From Rhodospirillales bacterium (GTDB taxonomy: Bacteria > Pseudomonadota > Alphaproteobacteria > Rhodospirillales > JAPHRK01): DNA of 61,484 nucleotides. Within the stretch, counting starts at the first letter, position 1, and each line of letters begins with the position of its first letter. The position numbers and the translations under genes were made by a program. Below are positions 45,711-53,640 of the stretch, piece after piece. A model generated the notes under the pieces. That model ran no database searches and was not told the origin of the DNA. It saw only the letters and a list, made by a program, of their open reading frames with translations. The stretch lies in assembly GCA_026196105.1 (NCBI GenBank), contig JAPHRK010000038.1, forward strand, positions 1 through 61,484. Reading direction: 5' to 3'.

Positions 45711-46279
45711 TAGCTTACCTCATCTTCGATTCGTTCGCAGAGGTAATGATATAGGTTGATATGAACTTCCTGAATTCGGGCAGTAGTGGATAAAGGGGCA
45801 TCAAGAAGGATATCGCTAAGGACAGCCATCTTGCCGCCGCCAAGTCCGGTCATAGCAATTACCGTCATGCCTTTCTCTTTAGCTTTTTCAAAAGCTTTGA
45901 TGACGTTGGCTGAATTGCCGCTTGTGCTGATACCAAGAATAACACCGCCATTCTCACCATAAGCCTCAACTTCGCGAGCAAAGGCGCTTTCGTAATCGTA
46001 ATCGTTTGACCAAGCAGTTAATTGCGCCGTATTTGCTCCAAGAGCGATACATTTGTATCCGTTTCGCTCTTTTAAGAAGCGTGCAACTAATTCACCCGCA
46101 ATGTGCATAGCATCTGAGGCTGAGCCTCCATTGCCACAAACTAAGAAAGATTTATTGCTTTTAAGGGCATCTGAAATCACTTTTATCGATTGCTCCATGG
46201 CAGCATCCAAACCATGTTCAGCCGCCTTAGCCATGTTCTCGGCAGACTCTTTCAGATAGTCGCTAATCTTCATAGACAC
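45710..46279 (-). CDS. SIS-domain isomerase, phosphoheptose isomerase GmhA-like
   Basis: A 189-aa SIS protein close to D-sedoheptulose-7-phosphate isomerase. The motif VCGNGGSASDAMHIAGELVARF, seen here as the parts VCGNGGSASDAMHIAG and ELVARFLKE, and GISTSGNSANVIKAFEKAKE are the sugar-phosphate binding loops. The C-terminal VHINLYHYLCERIEDEV is also conserved. The enzyme starts ADP-heptose synthesis for LPS. The DnaA-related DiaA family is similar, so some doubt stays. GAGGA before the GTG at 46279 favours that start; an ATG at 46273 is an alternative. It is divergent from the polysaccharide operon. Confidence 0.85.
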   Translation of the reverse strand: MSMKISDYLKESAENMAKAAEHGLDAAMEQSIKVISDALKSNKSFLVCGNGGSASDAMHIAGELVARFLKERNGYKCIALGANTAQLTAWSNDYDYESAFAREVEAYGENGGVILGISTSGNSANVIKAFEKAKEKGMTVIAMTGLGGGKMAVLSDILLDAPLSTTARIQEVHINLYHYLCERIEDEVS

Positions 46280-46440
46280 CAATTATTCCTCGTTAAAAAT
46301 ATGATATTCTTTGATGTTTGTAGCGCTTCCTTACACAAAAGTCATTTCTCTTTAAGGGGGGATGTTATAGATTGCGGAAATTAATGGTTTGGGTAGGCAC
46401 CTTCTATCCAATGGGGACCTCTTTTCACGGTAGGATTTAA

Positions 46441-47454
46441 ATGAAAGTCCTGGTTACCGGCAGCGCCGGATTTATTGGAAATTATGTGTGTCAGCGCCTT
46501 TTGGCGCGAGGCGATGAAGTCGTTGGTCTTGATATCGTTAATGATTATTACGATGTGAACCTGAAAGAAGCTCGCCTTGATCGCATCAAAGCCCATGCGA
46601 ATTATACAGAAGCACGGATTTTATTGGAAGATCGTGAAGCTATAGAGAAGCTCTTCGCAGAAGAAAAACCTCAAAGAGTGATTAATTTAGCGGCCCAAGC
46701 AGGGGTGCGCTACAGTTTGGAAAATCCTCGGGCTTATATTGATAGCAACATTGTTGGGTTTTTGAATCTTCTTGAGGGATGTCGTTCCCAGCAGGTTGAG
46801 CATCTGGTTTATGCCTCTTCAAGTTCAGTTTATGGCACCAATACAAACATGCCATTTTCGGTCCATGACCGAGTAGATCACCCCATTAGCCTTTATGCAG
46901 CGAGTAAACGGTCGAATGAATTGATGGCCCATACCTATAGCCATCTTTTCAATATCCCTTCGACTGGTTTGCGCTTCTTTACAGTTTATGGTCCCTGGGG
47001 ACGCCCTGATATGGCTTTGTTCCTCTTCACCAAAGCCATTGTTGAAGGTCGTCCGATTGATGTTTTCAATGATGGTAATATGAAGCGCGCCTTCACCTAT
47101 GTTGATGATATCGTCGACGGGGTTATTCGCCTGCTTGATACCGTGCCGACAAAAAACCAAAACTACGATACTGACAATCCGGACCCCGCAACCAGTGGCT
47201 CAGCTCCATTCAGGATATCCAATATCGGCAGTGATCAATGTGTGTCGTTGATGCGTTATATCGAAGTTTTGGAAGAAAACCTTGGGCGCAAAGCTGAGAA
47301 GAATATGCTACCTATGCAAGCAGGTGATGTGCAAGCGACTTGGGCCGATGTAGATGACCTAAAAGCTGATATTAATTATCACCCAACGACCACCGTTGAA
47401 GAAGGTGTGGCTAACTTTGTGGCTTGGTATAAAGATTTCTACGGGGTGAAGTGA
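46441..47454 (+). CDS. NDP-sugar epimerase, probably UDP-glucuronate 4-epimerase
   Basis: The 337-aa short-chain dehydrogenase/reductase has the NAD-binding GSAGFIGNYVCQRLLARG, the region VVGLDIVNDYYDVNLKEARL typical of UDP-glucuronate epimerases, YASSSSVYG, and catalytic YAASKRSNE. GPWGRPDMALFLFTKAI is another marker of this group. It makes UDP-galacturonate from UDP-glucuronate for surface polysaccharide. It is the first gene of a six-gene overlapping operon. AGGA precedes the ATG. The stop overlaps the next start as TGATG. Confidence 0.88.
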   Translation: MKVLVTGSAGFIGNYVCQRLLARGDEVVGLDIVNDYYDVNLKEARLDRIKAHANYTEARILLEDREAIEKLFAEEKPQRVINLAAQAGVRYSLENPRAYIDSNIVGFLNLLEGCRSQQVEHLVYASSSSVYGTNTNMPFSVHDRVDHPISLYAASKRSNELMAHTYSHLFNIPSTGLRFFTVYGPWGRPDMALFLFTKAIVEGRPIDVFNDGNMKRAFTYVDDIVDGVIRLLDTVPTKNQNYDTDNPDPATSGSAPFRISNIGSDQCVSLMRYIEVLEENLGRKAEKNMLPMQAGDVQATWADVDDLKADINYHPTTTVEEGVANFVAWYKDFYGVK

Positions 47455-48740
47455 TGAGTCATAATCGCAAAATTTCCGTTGTAGGTCTTGGATACGTTGG
47501 CTTTCCAGTTGCGGTAGCTTTCGGACATCAAGATCATGAGGTGATTGCTTTTGATATCAATGAAACTCGTATCACTGAATTAAAAGCGGGTAATGATGTC
47601 ACCGGAGAAATACAGCCTTCTGCAATTGCTTCAGCAAACCTAGTATTGACCTCTGACCCGGTAGACTTAGCCCGTGCAGATTTTCATATTGTCACGGTCC
47701 CCACACCAATTACTGAGGCAAAACGCCCTGATTTATCTCCTTTAGTTTCAGCCAGCACTACCGTCGGTCGGGTTTTGAAGAAGGATGATATCGTTGTCTA
47801 TGAATCCACCGTTTATCCAGGCGTAACGGAAGATATTTGTGTTCCAGTGCTGGAAAAAGAATCTGGTCTGGTTTGTGGGCAAGATTTTACAGTTGGCTAT
47901 TCGCCCGAACGAATTAACCCGGGAGATATGGTTCATCGCTTTGAAACTATTACCAAAGTCGTTTCAGGACAGAACGCAGAAACTTTAAAAATCGTATCAG
48001 CTGTATATAGCAGCGTTGTAACGGCTGGTGTGCACGAAGCGGCTAACATCAAAACAGCAGAAGCCGCGAAGGTTATTGAAAATACCCAACGGGATTTGAA
48101 CATTGCCTTGATGAACGAGTTGGCAGTGATCTTTAAGCGCATGGGCATTGATACCCGTGATGTGCTGGCTGCCGCAGGAACCAAATGGAATTTCCTACCC
48201 TTTATGCCGGGGTTGGTTGGAGGGCACTGTATCGGTGTTGATCCCTATTATCTGACTCATAAAGCCGAGCAACTTGGCTATAATCCCAAAGTGATTTTGG
48301 CAGGGCGACAAATTAACGATGATATGGCTAGGTTTGTCGCTTCTGAAATGGTTAAGTCCCTTGTCAAAAGCCGACGGGCAGGCCCCTTTAAGGTAACTGT
48401 GCTTGGTCTGACCTTCAAAGAAGATGTTCCAGATTTCCGCAATACCAAGGTTGTTGATGTGGTCCGTGAGCTAGAAGACTATGGCTTTGATGTTCAAGTA
48501 CATGACCCCCTTGCTGACCCGGTTTTAGTTGAAAAAGAATACAGTGTTTCTTTGGTCGCTCGTGACCAACTCACGCCAGCTGATGCGATTGTTTATGCTG
48601 TGTCCCATAAAGAGTATCTCAATGAAGGGTGGGAACTTATCACTTCGCTTCTAAAAGAGGGAGAAGGATTCGTTTCTGATGTGAAAGGAACCCTCGATCG
48701 CCTCACTAAACCAGATGGTGTGGAGCTGTGGCGGCTATAG
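47454..48740 (+). CDS. UDP-N-acetyl-hexosamine 6-dehydrogenase (TviB/WbpO type)
   Basis: A 428-aa NAD-dependent nucleotide-sugar dehydrogenase. It has ISVVGLGYVGFPVAVAFG, TPITEAKRPDLSPL, ESTVYPGVTEDICVP and the catalytic cysteine C259 in GGHCIGVDPYYLTHKAE. The last motif and GYSPERINPGD favour the TviB/WbpO branch, which oxidises UDP-GlcNAc or UDP-GalNAc to the uronic acid, rather than UDP-glucose dehydrogenase. The ATG at 47454 overlaps the previous stop; a GTG at 47451 is adjacent. A uronic-acid-containing glycan is inferred. Confidence 0.88.
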   Translation: MSHNRKISVVGLGYVGFPVAVAFGHQDHEVIAFDINETRITELKAGNDVTGEIQPSAIASANLVLTSDPVDLARADFHIVTVPTPITEAKRPDLSPLVSASTTVGRVLKKDDIVVYESTVYPGVTEDICVPVLEKESGLVCGQDFTVGYSPERINPGDMVHRFETITKVVSGQNAETLKIVSAVYSSVVTAGVHEAANIKTAEAAKVIENTQRDLNIALMNELAVIFKRMGIDTRDVLAAAGTKWNFLPFMPGLVGGHCIGVDPYYLTHKAEQLGYNPKVILAGRQINDDMARFVASEMVKSLVKSRRAGPFKVTVLGLTFKEDVPDFRNTKVVDVVRELEDYGFDVQVHDPLADPVLVEKEYSVSLVARDQLTPADAIVYAVSHKEYLNEGWELITSLLKEGEGFVSDVKGTLDRLTKPDGVELWRL

Positions 48741-49879
48741 GCCAGTCCCCTAAAAAACTTCTCTTTTTGGTGACCGAAGATTGGTACTTTTGGTCCCATC
48801 GGCTTCCTATGGCCCGAAAAGCAAAAGCCTTGGGTTTTGATGTGGTTGTTGCCACTAGAATAAATCAACATCAGAAGAAAATTGAAGGAGAAGGATTTCG
48901 AGTTGTTCCTCTTTCATTAGACCGTAAGAGCAAAAATCCTTTTAAAGAAATTGCGGCAATCCTTGATATCGCCAAAATTTATCGTTGGGAAAAACCTGAT
49001 TTAATCCACCATGTTGCTCTTAAACCCGTACTTTATGGCTCCGTAGCGGCTCGATTAGCAGGGATTAAGAAGGTCATTAACGCCTTCGCGGGAATGGGTT
49101 TTGTTTTTATTGCCAAAGGGGGAGTAGCTCAAGCATTGCGGCCCTTCTTAGTAATGGCTTTTCGGCTGCTGCTTAATCATTCCAGTAGTCATGTTGTTTT
49201 GCAAAACCATGATGATCAAGAACTGTTTCAACAGTTAGGTATTGGCAAGCCTGAACGGACCTACCTGATCAAAGGTTCTGGTGTGAGTATGACGGATTTT
49301 CCTGTAGCGGGTGAACCTACAGGCACTCCAATTGCCACTTTTGTCGGGCGGATGCTTTGGGATAAGGGTGTCGGGGAGCTGGTGGAGGCTGCTCGTCTTC
49401 TTAAAGAAAAAGGCATCACCATTACGGTACAGCTTGTAGGTACTCCTGACCCTGCCAATCCTAAATCAATCCCTCAAGAAATTTTAGAAGGTTGGAAAAA
49501 TGAAGGCGTGATTGAATGGTTGGGGCATCGGGAGGATATTGCCGACCTTTGGGAGGCTTCTCATATCGCTGTTCTCCCGTCATACCGGGAAGGGTTACCT
49601 AAAAGCTTGCTTGAAGCAGCTTCATGTGGCCGTCCTATGGTCGCGACAGATGTGCCGGGGTGTCGGGAATTGGTGAATGAGGGGAGCAATGGCCTCCTCA
49701 TTCCTTCTCAGGACGCAGAAAGACTTGCAGAAGCTTTGGAAAAATTAGCTACTGATCCAACTTTAAGAAAAAAATATGGTAAGCAGGCTCGCCTTGATGT
49801 TGAGGCTTCTTACTCTGAAGAAGCTGTGTCTGAGGCAATTGGGCTACTTTACCAACAGTTGAGCACCGCTAATGGATAA
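48728..49879 (+). CDS. Glycosyltransferase family 4, PglA-like
   Basis: A 383-aa GT-B enzyme. It has LFLVTEDWYFWSHRLPMA at the N terminus, KPDLIHHVALKPVLYGSVAA, VINAFAGMGFVFI and the C-terminal donor site SYREGLPKSLLEAASCGRPMVATDVPGCRELV, seen here as REGLPKSLLEAASCGRPM and ATDVPGCRELV. These fit GT4 transferases that add GalNAc or similar to an undecaprenyl-diphosphate sugar. It starts with GTG at 48728 inside the 3-prime end of the dehydrogenase gene (13 bp overlap). The linkage made is unknown. Confidence 0.88.
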   Translation: MAAIGQSPKKLLFLVTEDWYFWSHRLPMARKAKALGFDVVVATRINQHQKKIEGEGFRVVPLSLDRKSKNPFKEIAAILDIAKIYRWEKPDLIHHVALKPVLYGSVAARLAGIKKVINAFAGMGFVFIAKGGVAQALRPFLVMAFRLLLNHSSSHVVLQNHDDQELFQQLGIGKPERTYLIKGSGVSMTDFPVAGEPTGTPIATFVGRMLWDKGVGELVEAARLLKEKGITITVQLVGTPDPANPKSIPQEILEGWKNEGVIEWLGHREDIADLWEASHIAVLPSYREGLPKSLLEAASCGRPMVATDVPGCRELVNEGSNGLLIPSQDAERLAEALEKLATDPTLRKKYGKQARLDVEASYSEEAVSEAIGLLYQQLSTANG

Positions 49880-50303
49880 AAGTACCTTTGGTGCTGACGG
49901 TTGGGATGCTCTTGTTGCACCCCTAGCCAAAGGCCAAGATATAGATGACAATATTCAATGCGTTGACCGTCCTTGGGGATGGTACAAAGTCCTGGTCCAG
50001 GGAGAGAGTTTTCAAGTAAAACAGCTTTCAGTCATTCCTGACGCTAAGCTAAGTTTGCAACTTCACCGCTATAGGGCAGAACACTGGGTTGTAACAGCAG
50101 GACAAATCAGAGTTACTAAAGGAAAAGAACAGTTTGACCTGCTGGAGAATGAATCTACATTTGTCCAAATGGGTGAGGTGCATCGTTTAGAAAACGTAAC
50201 GAAAAATATTGTGACCATTCTGGAAATCCAAACAGGGGATTATTTAGGGGAAGATGATATTGTGCGGTTTGATGATACTTATGGAAGAATAGATGATGAA
50301 TAA
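49872..50303 (+). CDS. Standalone type II mannose-6-phosphate isomerase-like cupin
   Basis: The 143-aa protein is a single cupin like the C-terminal isomerase domain of bifunctional mannose-1-phosphate guanylyltransferases. Key parts are RPWGWYKVL, SFQVKQLSVIPDAKLSLQLH, RAEHWVVTAGQIRVT and FVQMGEVHRLENV, with metal ligands likely from QLH, E of AEH and H of EVHR. The nucleotidyltransferase part is missing, so a role in making mannose or another phosphosugar for this operon is inferred. It overlaps both neighbours by about 8-11 bases. Confidence 0.88.
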   Translation: MDKSTFGADGWDALVAPLAKGQDIDDNIQCVDRPWGWYKVLVQGESFQVKQLSVIPDAKLSLQLHRYRAEHWVVTAGQIRVTKGKEQFDLLENESTFVQMGEVHRLENVTKNIVTILEIQTGDYLGEDDIVRFDDTYGRIDDE

Positions 50304-51240
50304 GAGCAAAGTCACCATCGTTGTTTCTGCCGACGCCAATTATTTTGACATCTTAAAAGGTCTCATTCTTTCCATTAAGGATAAACCTGAAGCCAAAGAC
50401 GTCCATATTTCTCTACTTGATGTTGGCCTTGCTCCAGAACATCTTGAGTGGGCAAAAGATTATGTGGAAAATATAGAACAGGCTCAATGGGATTTTGAGT
50501 TTCCTGGGCGAGATAAAGTACCAGGGCATTTCAGGGCTTTGTTGGCTCGCCCCTTCTTTCCGCGCTACTTTCCTGGTTATGACATTTATATTCAAATCGA
50601 TAGTGACGCCTGGGTACAGGAATGGTCCGTGATCGAGATGTATATTGCTGCGGCTGAAAAAGGGAAGCTTGCGATCACGCCGCAAATCGATCGTTCGCAC
50701 TTTACCTATTACAAAAGACCTAAGTTCTACCATAAAACCCAAAACCACCGCTGCTTTCGCTGGTCCTATGGCTGGAAAACCGCAGACCGCCTCGCTCGTA
50801 ACGTTATTTGCAATGCGGGTGTTTTTGCTCTTCGTGGTGATGCTCCCCACTGGAAGCTTTGGGAGATGGCTATGCAACGGGGCCTCACCCGTAAAACCCT
50901 TCTTCGTCGGGCAAGTTTTCCTGATTTGCGTTTTAAATTGGTCGAGCAAACTGCGCTTAACTACGTGATCTACGGAGACAAAGCGCCAACTGCCTTTATG
51001 CCATCTTATTGCAATTGGATGTGCGGTTTAACGGTGCCTAAAATTGACCCAAGAACGGGTAAAGTCGTTGACCCCAATGAACCCCATCATCCTCTCGGTG
51101 TTATTCATTTTGATGGTGGTGGGATGGAGAAAAAAGCCTTTAAAGTTAAGACCACGGATGGGCGTGAAACAACCGTAATGCTTCATTACGTAAACTTCCC
51201 CTTTTTCTTGGATGAAAAAACTGAGGAGAGCAAATCTTGA
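50293..51240 (+). CDS. GT-A glycosyltransferase (family 8-like)
   Basis: A 315-aa protein with a GT-A-type start (VTIVVSADANYFDILKGLILS) and the metal-binding DxD motif in YIQIDSDAWVQEW. A later HFDGGGMEKK may hold another ligand. It is less typical than most GT8 enzymes, and the match is by pattern, so the family is tentative. It overlaps the cupin gene by 11 bp and galE by 4 bp. It probably adds a sugar during repeat-unit or core assembly; donor and acceptor are unknown. Confidence 0.7.
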   Translation: MMNKSKVTIVVSADANYFDILKGLILSIKDKPEAKDVHISLLDVGLAPEHLEWAKDYVENIEQAQWDFEFPGRDKVPGHFRALLARPFFPRYFPGYDIYIQIDSDAWVQEWSVIEMYIAAAEKGKLAITPQIDRSHFTYYKRPKFYHKTQNHRCFRWSYGWKTADRLARNVICNAGVFALRGDAPHWKLWEMAMQRGLTRKTLLRRASFPDLRFKLVEQTALNYVIYGDKAPTAFMPSYCNWMCGLTVPKIDPRTGKVVDPNEPHHPLGVIHFDGGGMEKKAFKVKTTDGRETTVMLHYVNFPFFLDEKTEESKS

Positions 51241-52220
51241 AAAAGAAAATTCTCGTTACTGGGGGGGCAGGTTATATAGGCTCACATACTTGTAAAGCCC
51301 TGGCTCAAGCAGGTTTTGACCCTGTTGTTTTTGATAATCTTTCAGCGGGCAATGAGTGGGCGGTGAAATGGGGAGCCCTCGTTAAGGGAGATCTTCTTAA
51401 TGAGGACGATCTTGCTCAAGCTTTTGCGCAGCATAAGCCAGAGGCGGTTATTCACTTTGCTGCTTGTGCTTATGTAGGGGAATCCGTTGATGAACCTGAA
51501 AAGTATTATCGCAATAACCTACATGGTAGCTTAAATCTTCTTTCGGCAATGAGAGCCGCCAATTGTCATAAGATAGTTTTTTCAAGCACTTGTGCAATTT
51601 TTGGCGAACCAGATGGATTGCCGATTTCTGAGGATTTGCCTAAAAATCCGATTAACCCTTATGGGCGGACGAAGCTTGCTATGGAAGGTATGCTTGAGGA
51701 TTTTGATCATGCCTATGGCTTGAAATATGTTGCTTTACGCTATTTTAATGCTGCTGGCGCTGATCCCGATGGAGAAATTGGGGAGGACCATGACCCAGAA
51801 ACTCACTTAATCCCCATTGCCATTGAAACCGCTATGGGGCGGCGTGATCAGATGCAAGTTTTTGGTGATGATTATCCAACAAAGGATGGGTCCAATGTGC
51901 GTGATTACGTACACGTAACGGATTTGGCGAGTGCTCATTTGTTAGCTCTTCAGTCTCTCCTTGAGGGCAATGAGTCCGATGTCTTCAATTTAGGTAATGG
52001 GACCGGGGTTTCTGTGAAGGAGTTAATCCAGACAGTTAAAGAAGTCTCAGGGCGTGATTTCCCTGTTACTATAGCTCCTCGACGCCCTGGTGACCCTGCG
52101 GCTTTAGTAGCGGTTTCGACGAAAAGCCGTGAACAACTGGGGTGGGAGCCAAAATCTAGCGGTATCCAGCAGATTGTCCAAACTGCCTGGGATTGGCATC
52201 GAGGTCATAATAGTGGTTAG
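51237..52220 (+). CDS. galE: UDP-glucose 4-epimerase
   Basis: GalE interconverts UDP-glucose and UDP-galactose. The 327-aa protein has ILVTGGAGYIGSHTCKALA, VIHFAACAYVGESVDEPEKYY, FSSTCAIFGEP and catalytic YGRTKLAME, as well as RYFNAAGADPDGEIGEDHDPE, which is specific to GalE. It starts with TTG at 51237, overlapping the previous stop as TTGA, and is the last gene of the operon. Its stop overlaps the stop of the convergent amidase gene. Confidence 0.95.
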   Translation: MKKKILVTGGAGYIGSHTCKALAQAGFDPVVFDNLSAGNEWAVKWGALVKGDLLNEDDLAQAFAQHKPEAVIHFAACAYVGESVDEPEKYYRNNLHGSLNLLSAMRAANCHKIVFSSTCAIFGEPDGLPISEDLPKNPINPYGRTKLAMEGMLEDFDHAYGLKYVALRYFNAAGADPDGEIGEDHDPETHLIPIAIETAMGRRDQMQVFGDDYPTKDGSNVRDYVHVTDLASAHLLALQSLLEGNESDVFNLGNGTGVSVKELIQTVKEVSGRDFPVTIAPRRPGDPAALVAVSTKSREQLGWEPKSSGIQQIVQTAWDWHRGHNSG

Positions 52221-53557
52221 GTTTTCAGCGCCTTTTCAATCGCTAAACTAATAGATTTCAATGCTGTATCCCCCATATGCTCGCCCATAACCATGAGGCC
52301 AACAGGTTGGGCTCCTTTCTCATGTATGGGGAGAGAAACTGCACAACGATCAAGGAAGTTACCGACAGAGGGGTTTCGGAGCATCAACATATTTACTCGA
52401 AGGTATTCTTCATCCTTCTCAAGGCTGGCAATTGTCGGGGCTACGATAGGTGTGGTCGGCATGAGTAGGGCATCATAATTCCTGGAAATGGTGGATACCC
52501 TTTGCTGCAAATCTTTGCGGTTATTGTTGAGATCAATATAATCAGCCGCTGATTGCTTTGCGCCCCCTTCTATGCGTTGACGAACCCGTTGATCATATTG
52601 GTCAGCTTTATTTGCCAATATTGGTCGATGCAGTGCATAGGCTTCAGGGGCTGCGAGACCGCCCGTTTTGTTGATTTCAGGTATATCCAACAGCTCTGTC
52701 AGAGGGATTTCTTCAATTTTTGCTCCACTCTTACTGAGCAATGAAAAGGCTCGGTCAAATGCGTGAGCAACCTTCTTGTCCATACCATCTAACACAAAGC
52801 TTTGGGGGACAGCTAAGCGAAGTTGGGAAATGGGTTTCGCAACAATTGGGGTGATTTTATCCCCGGCCATAATCGTATCAAGCAGATGACAACAAGCAAG
52901 GCTAGGAGCCAGAGGGCCTATTGAATCTAGGGACGTAGACAGAGGAAAAGTTCCAGTTAAGGGGATGCGTTTTGCAGTTGGCTTAAAGCCCGTTAATCCA
53001 CAAAGAGCAGAAGGGATTCGAACCGACCCCCCCGTATCTGTGCCAATCGCTGCCGCCGCCATACCATCAGTAACAGAAATCGCCCCGCCTGAAGTGGAGC
53101 CTCCAGGAATACGAGGGTTTTCGCGATCAAAAGGGTTTTTTGGGGTGCCGTAATGGGGGTTAAGGCCTATGCCAGAAAAAGCAAATTCGGTCATGTTGGT
53201 TCGGCCAATGATGATCGCTCCTGCAGCACGTAATCGGGCAACAATTATGGCGTTATTTACAGCAGGAGGGGCATTTTTTAAGGCTATAGAGCCTGACTTT
53301 GTGACTTCTCCTGCTTCATCAAAAAGATCTTTGAGGGAAAGAGGGATACCAGCTAAAGGGGGAAGCTTCTCACCATTCTTTCTTCGAGCATCAACAGCCT
53401 TTGCGTCCACTAAGGCCTTTTGTTCATGGACCTTGATAAAGACTCTCTCACCCTCTCCATCAGGGCGCTTTATTTGTTCTAAAGCTTCTTTGACAAGGGC
53501 TTCGCTAGTCGTGGCACCTGTTTCTAAAGCAGTGGTGATTTCTTTCAATGTTTTCAT
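52217..53557 (-). CDS. Amidase-signature family enzyme
   Basis: A 446-aa amidase with the Ser-cisSer-Lys triad. K76 is in GIPLSLKDLFD, S154 in PGGSTSGGA, and nucleophile S178 in GTDTGGSVRIPS. The spacing of 24 residues between the serines is that of the family. It is not GatA by context, since no gatB or gatC is near. It converges on galE and is divergent from the hydantoinase gene 83 bp away, so amide or hydantoin breakdown is plausible. The substrate is unknown. Confidence 0.92.
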   Translation of the reverse strand: MKTLKEITTALETGATTSEALVKEALEQIKRPDGEGERVFIKVHEQKALVDAKAVDARRKNGEKLPPLAGIPLSLKDLFDEAGEVTKSGSIALKNAPPAVNNAIIVARLRAAGAIIIGRTNMTEFAFSGIGLNPHYGTPKNPFDRENPRIPGGSTSGGAISVTDGMAAAAIGTDTGGSVRIPSALCGLTGFKPTAKRIPLTGTFPLSTSLDSIGPLAPSLACCHLLDTIMAGDKITPIVAKPISQLRLAVPQSFVLDGMDKKVAHAFDRAFSLLSKSGAKIEEIPLTELLDIPEINKTGGLAAPEAYALHRPILANKADQYDQRVRQRIEGGAKQSAADYIDLNNNRKDLQQRVSTISRNYDALLMPTTPIVAPTIASLEKDEEYLRVNMLMLRNPSVGNFLDRCAVSLPIHEKGAQPVGLMVMGEHMGDTALKSISLAIEKALKT

Positions 53558-53640
53558 CAGGGAAGCATATCAAACTTTAATCGTTTGTCTCCTCAATTTC
53601 GAACCCCTATATACAAGTTTAGGAAATGTTGGGGGACTAA

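Noticed and set aside
52217-53557. GatA subunit of aspartyl/glutamyl-tRNA amidotransferase
   Set aside because: Triad and fold agree, but gatB and gatC are absent and the context is catabolic, so a general amidase call is safer.
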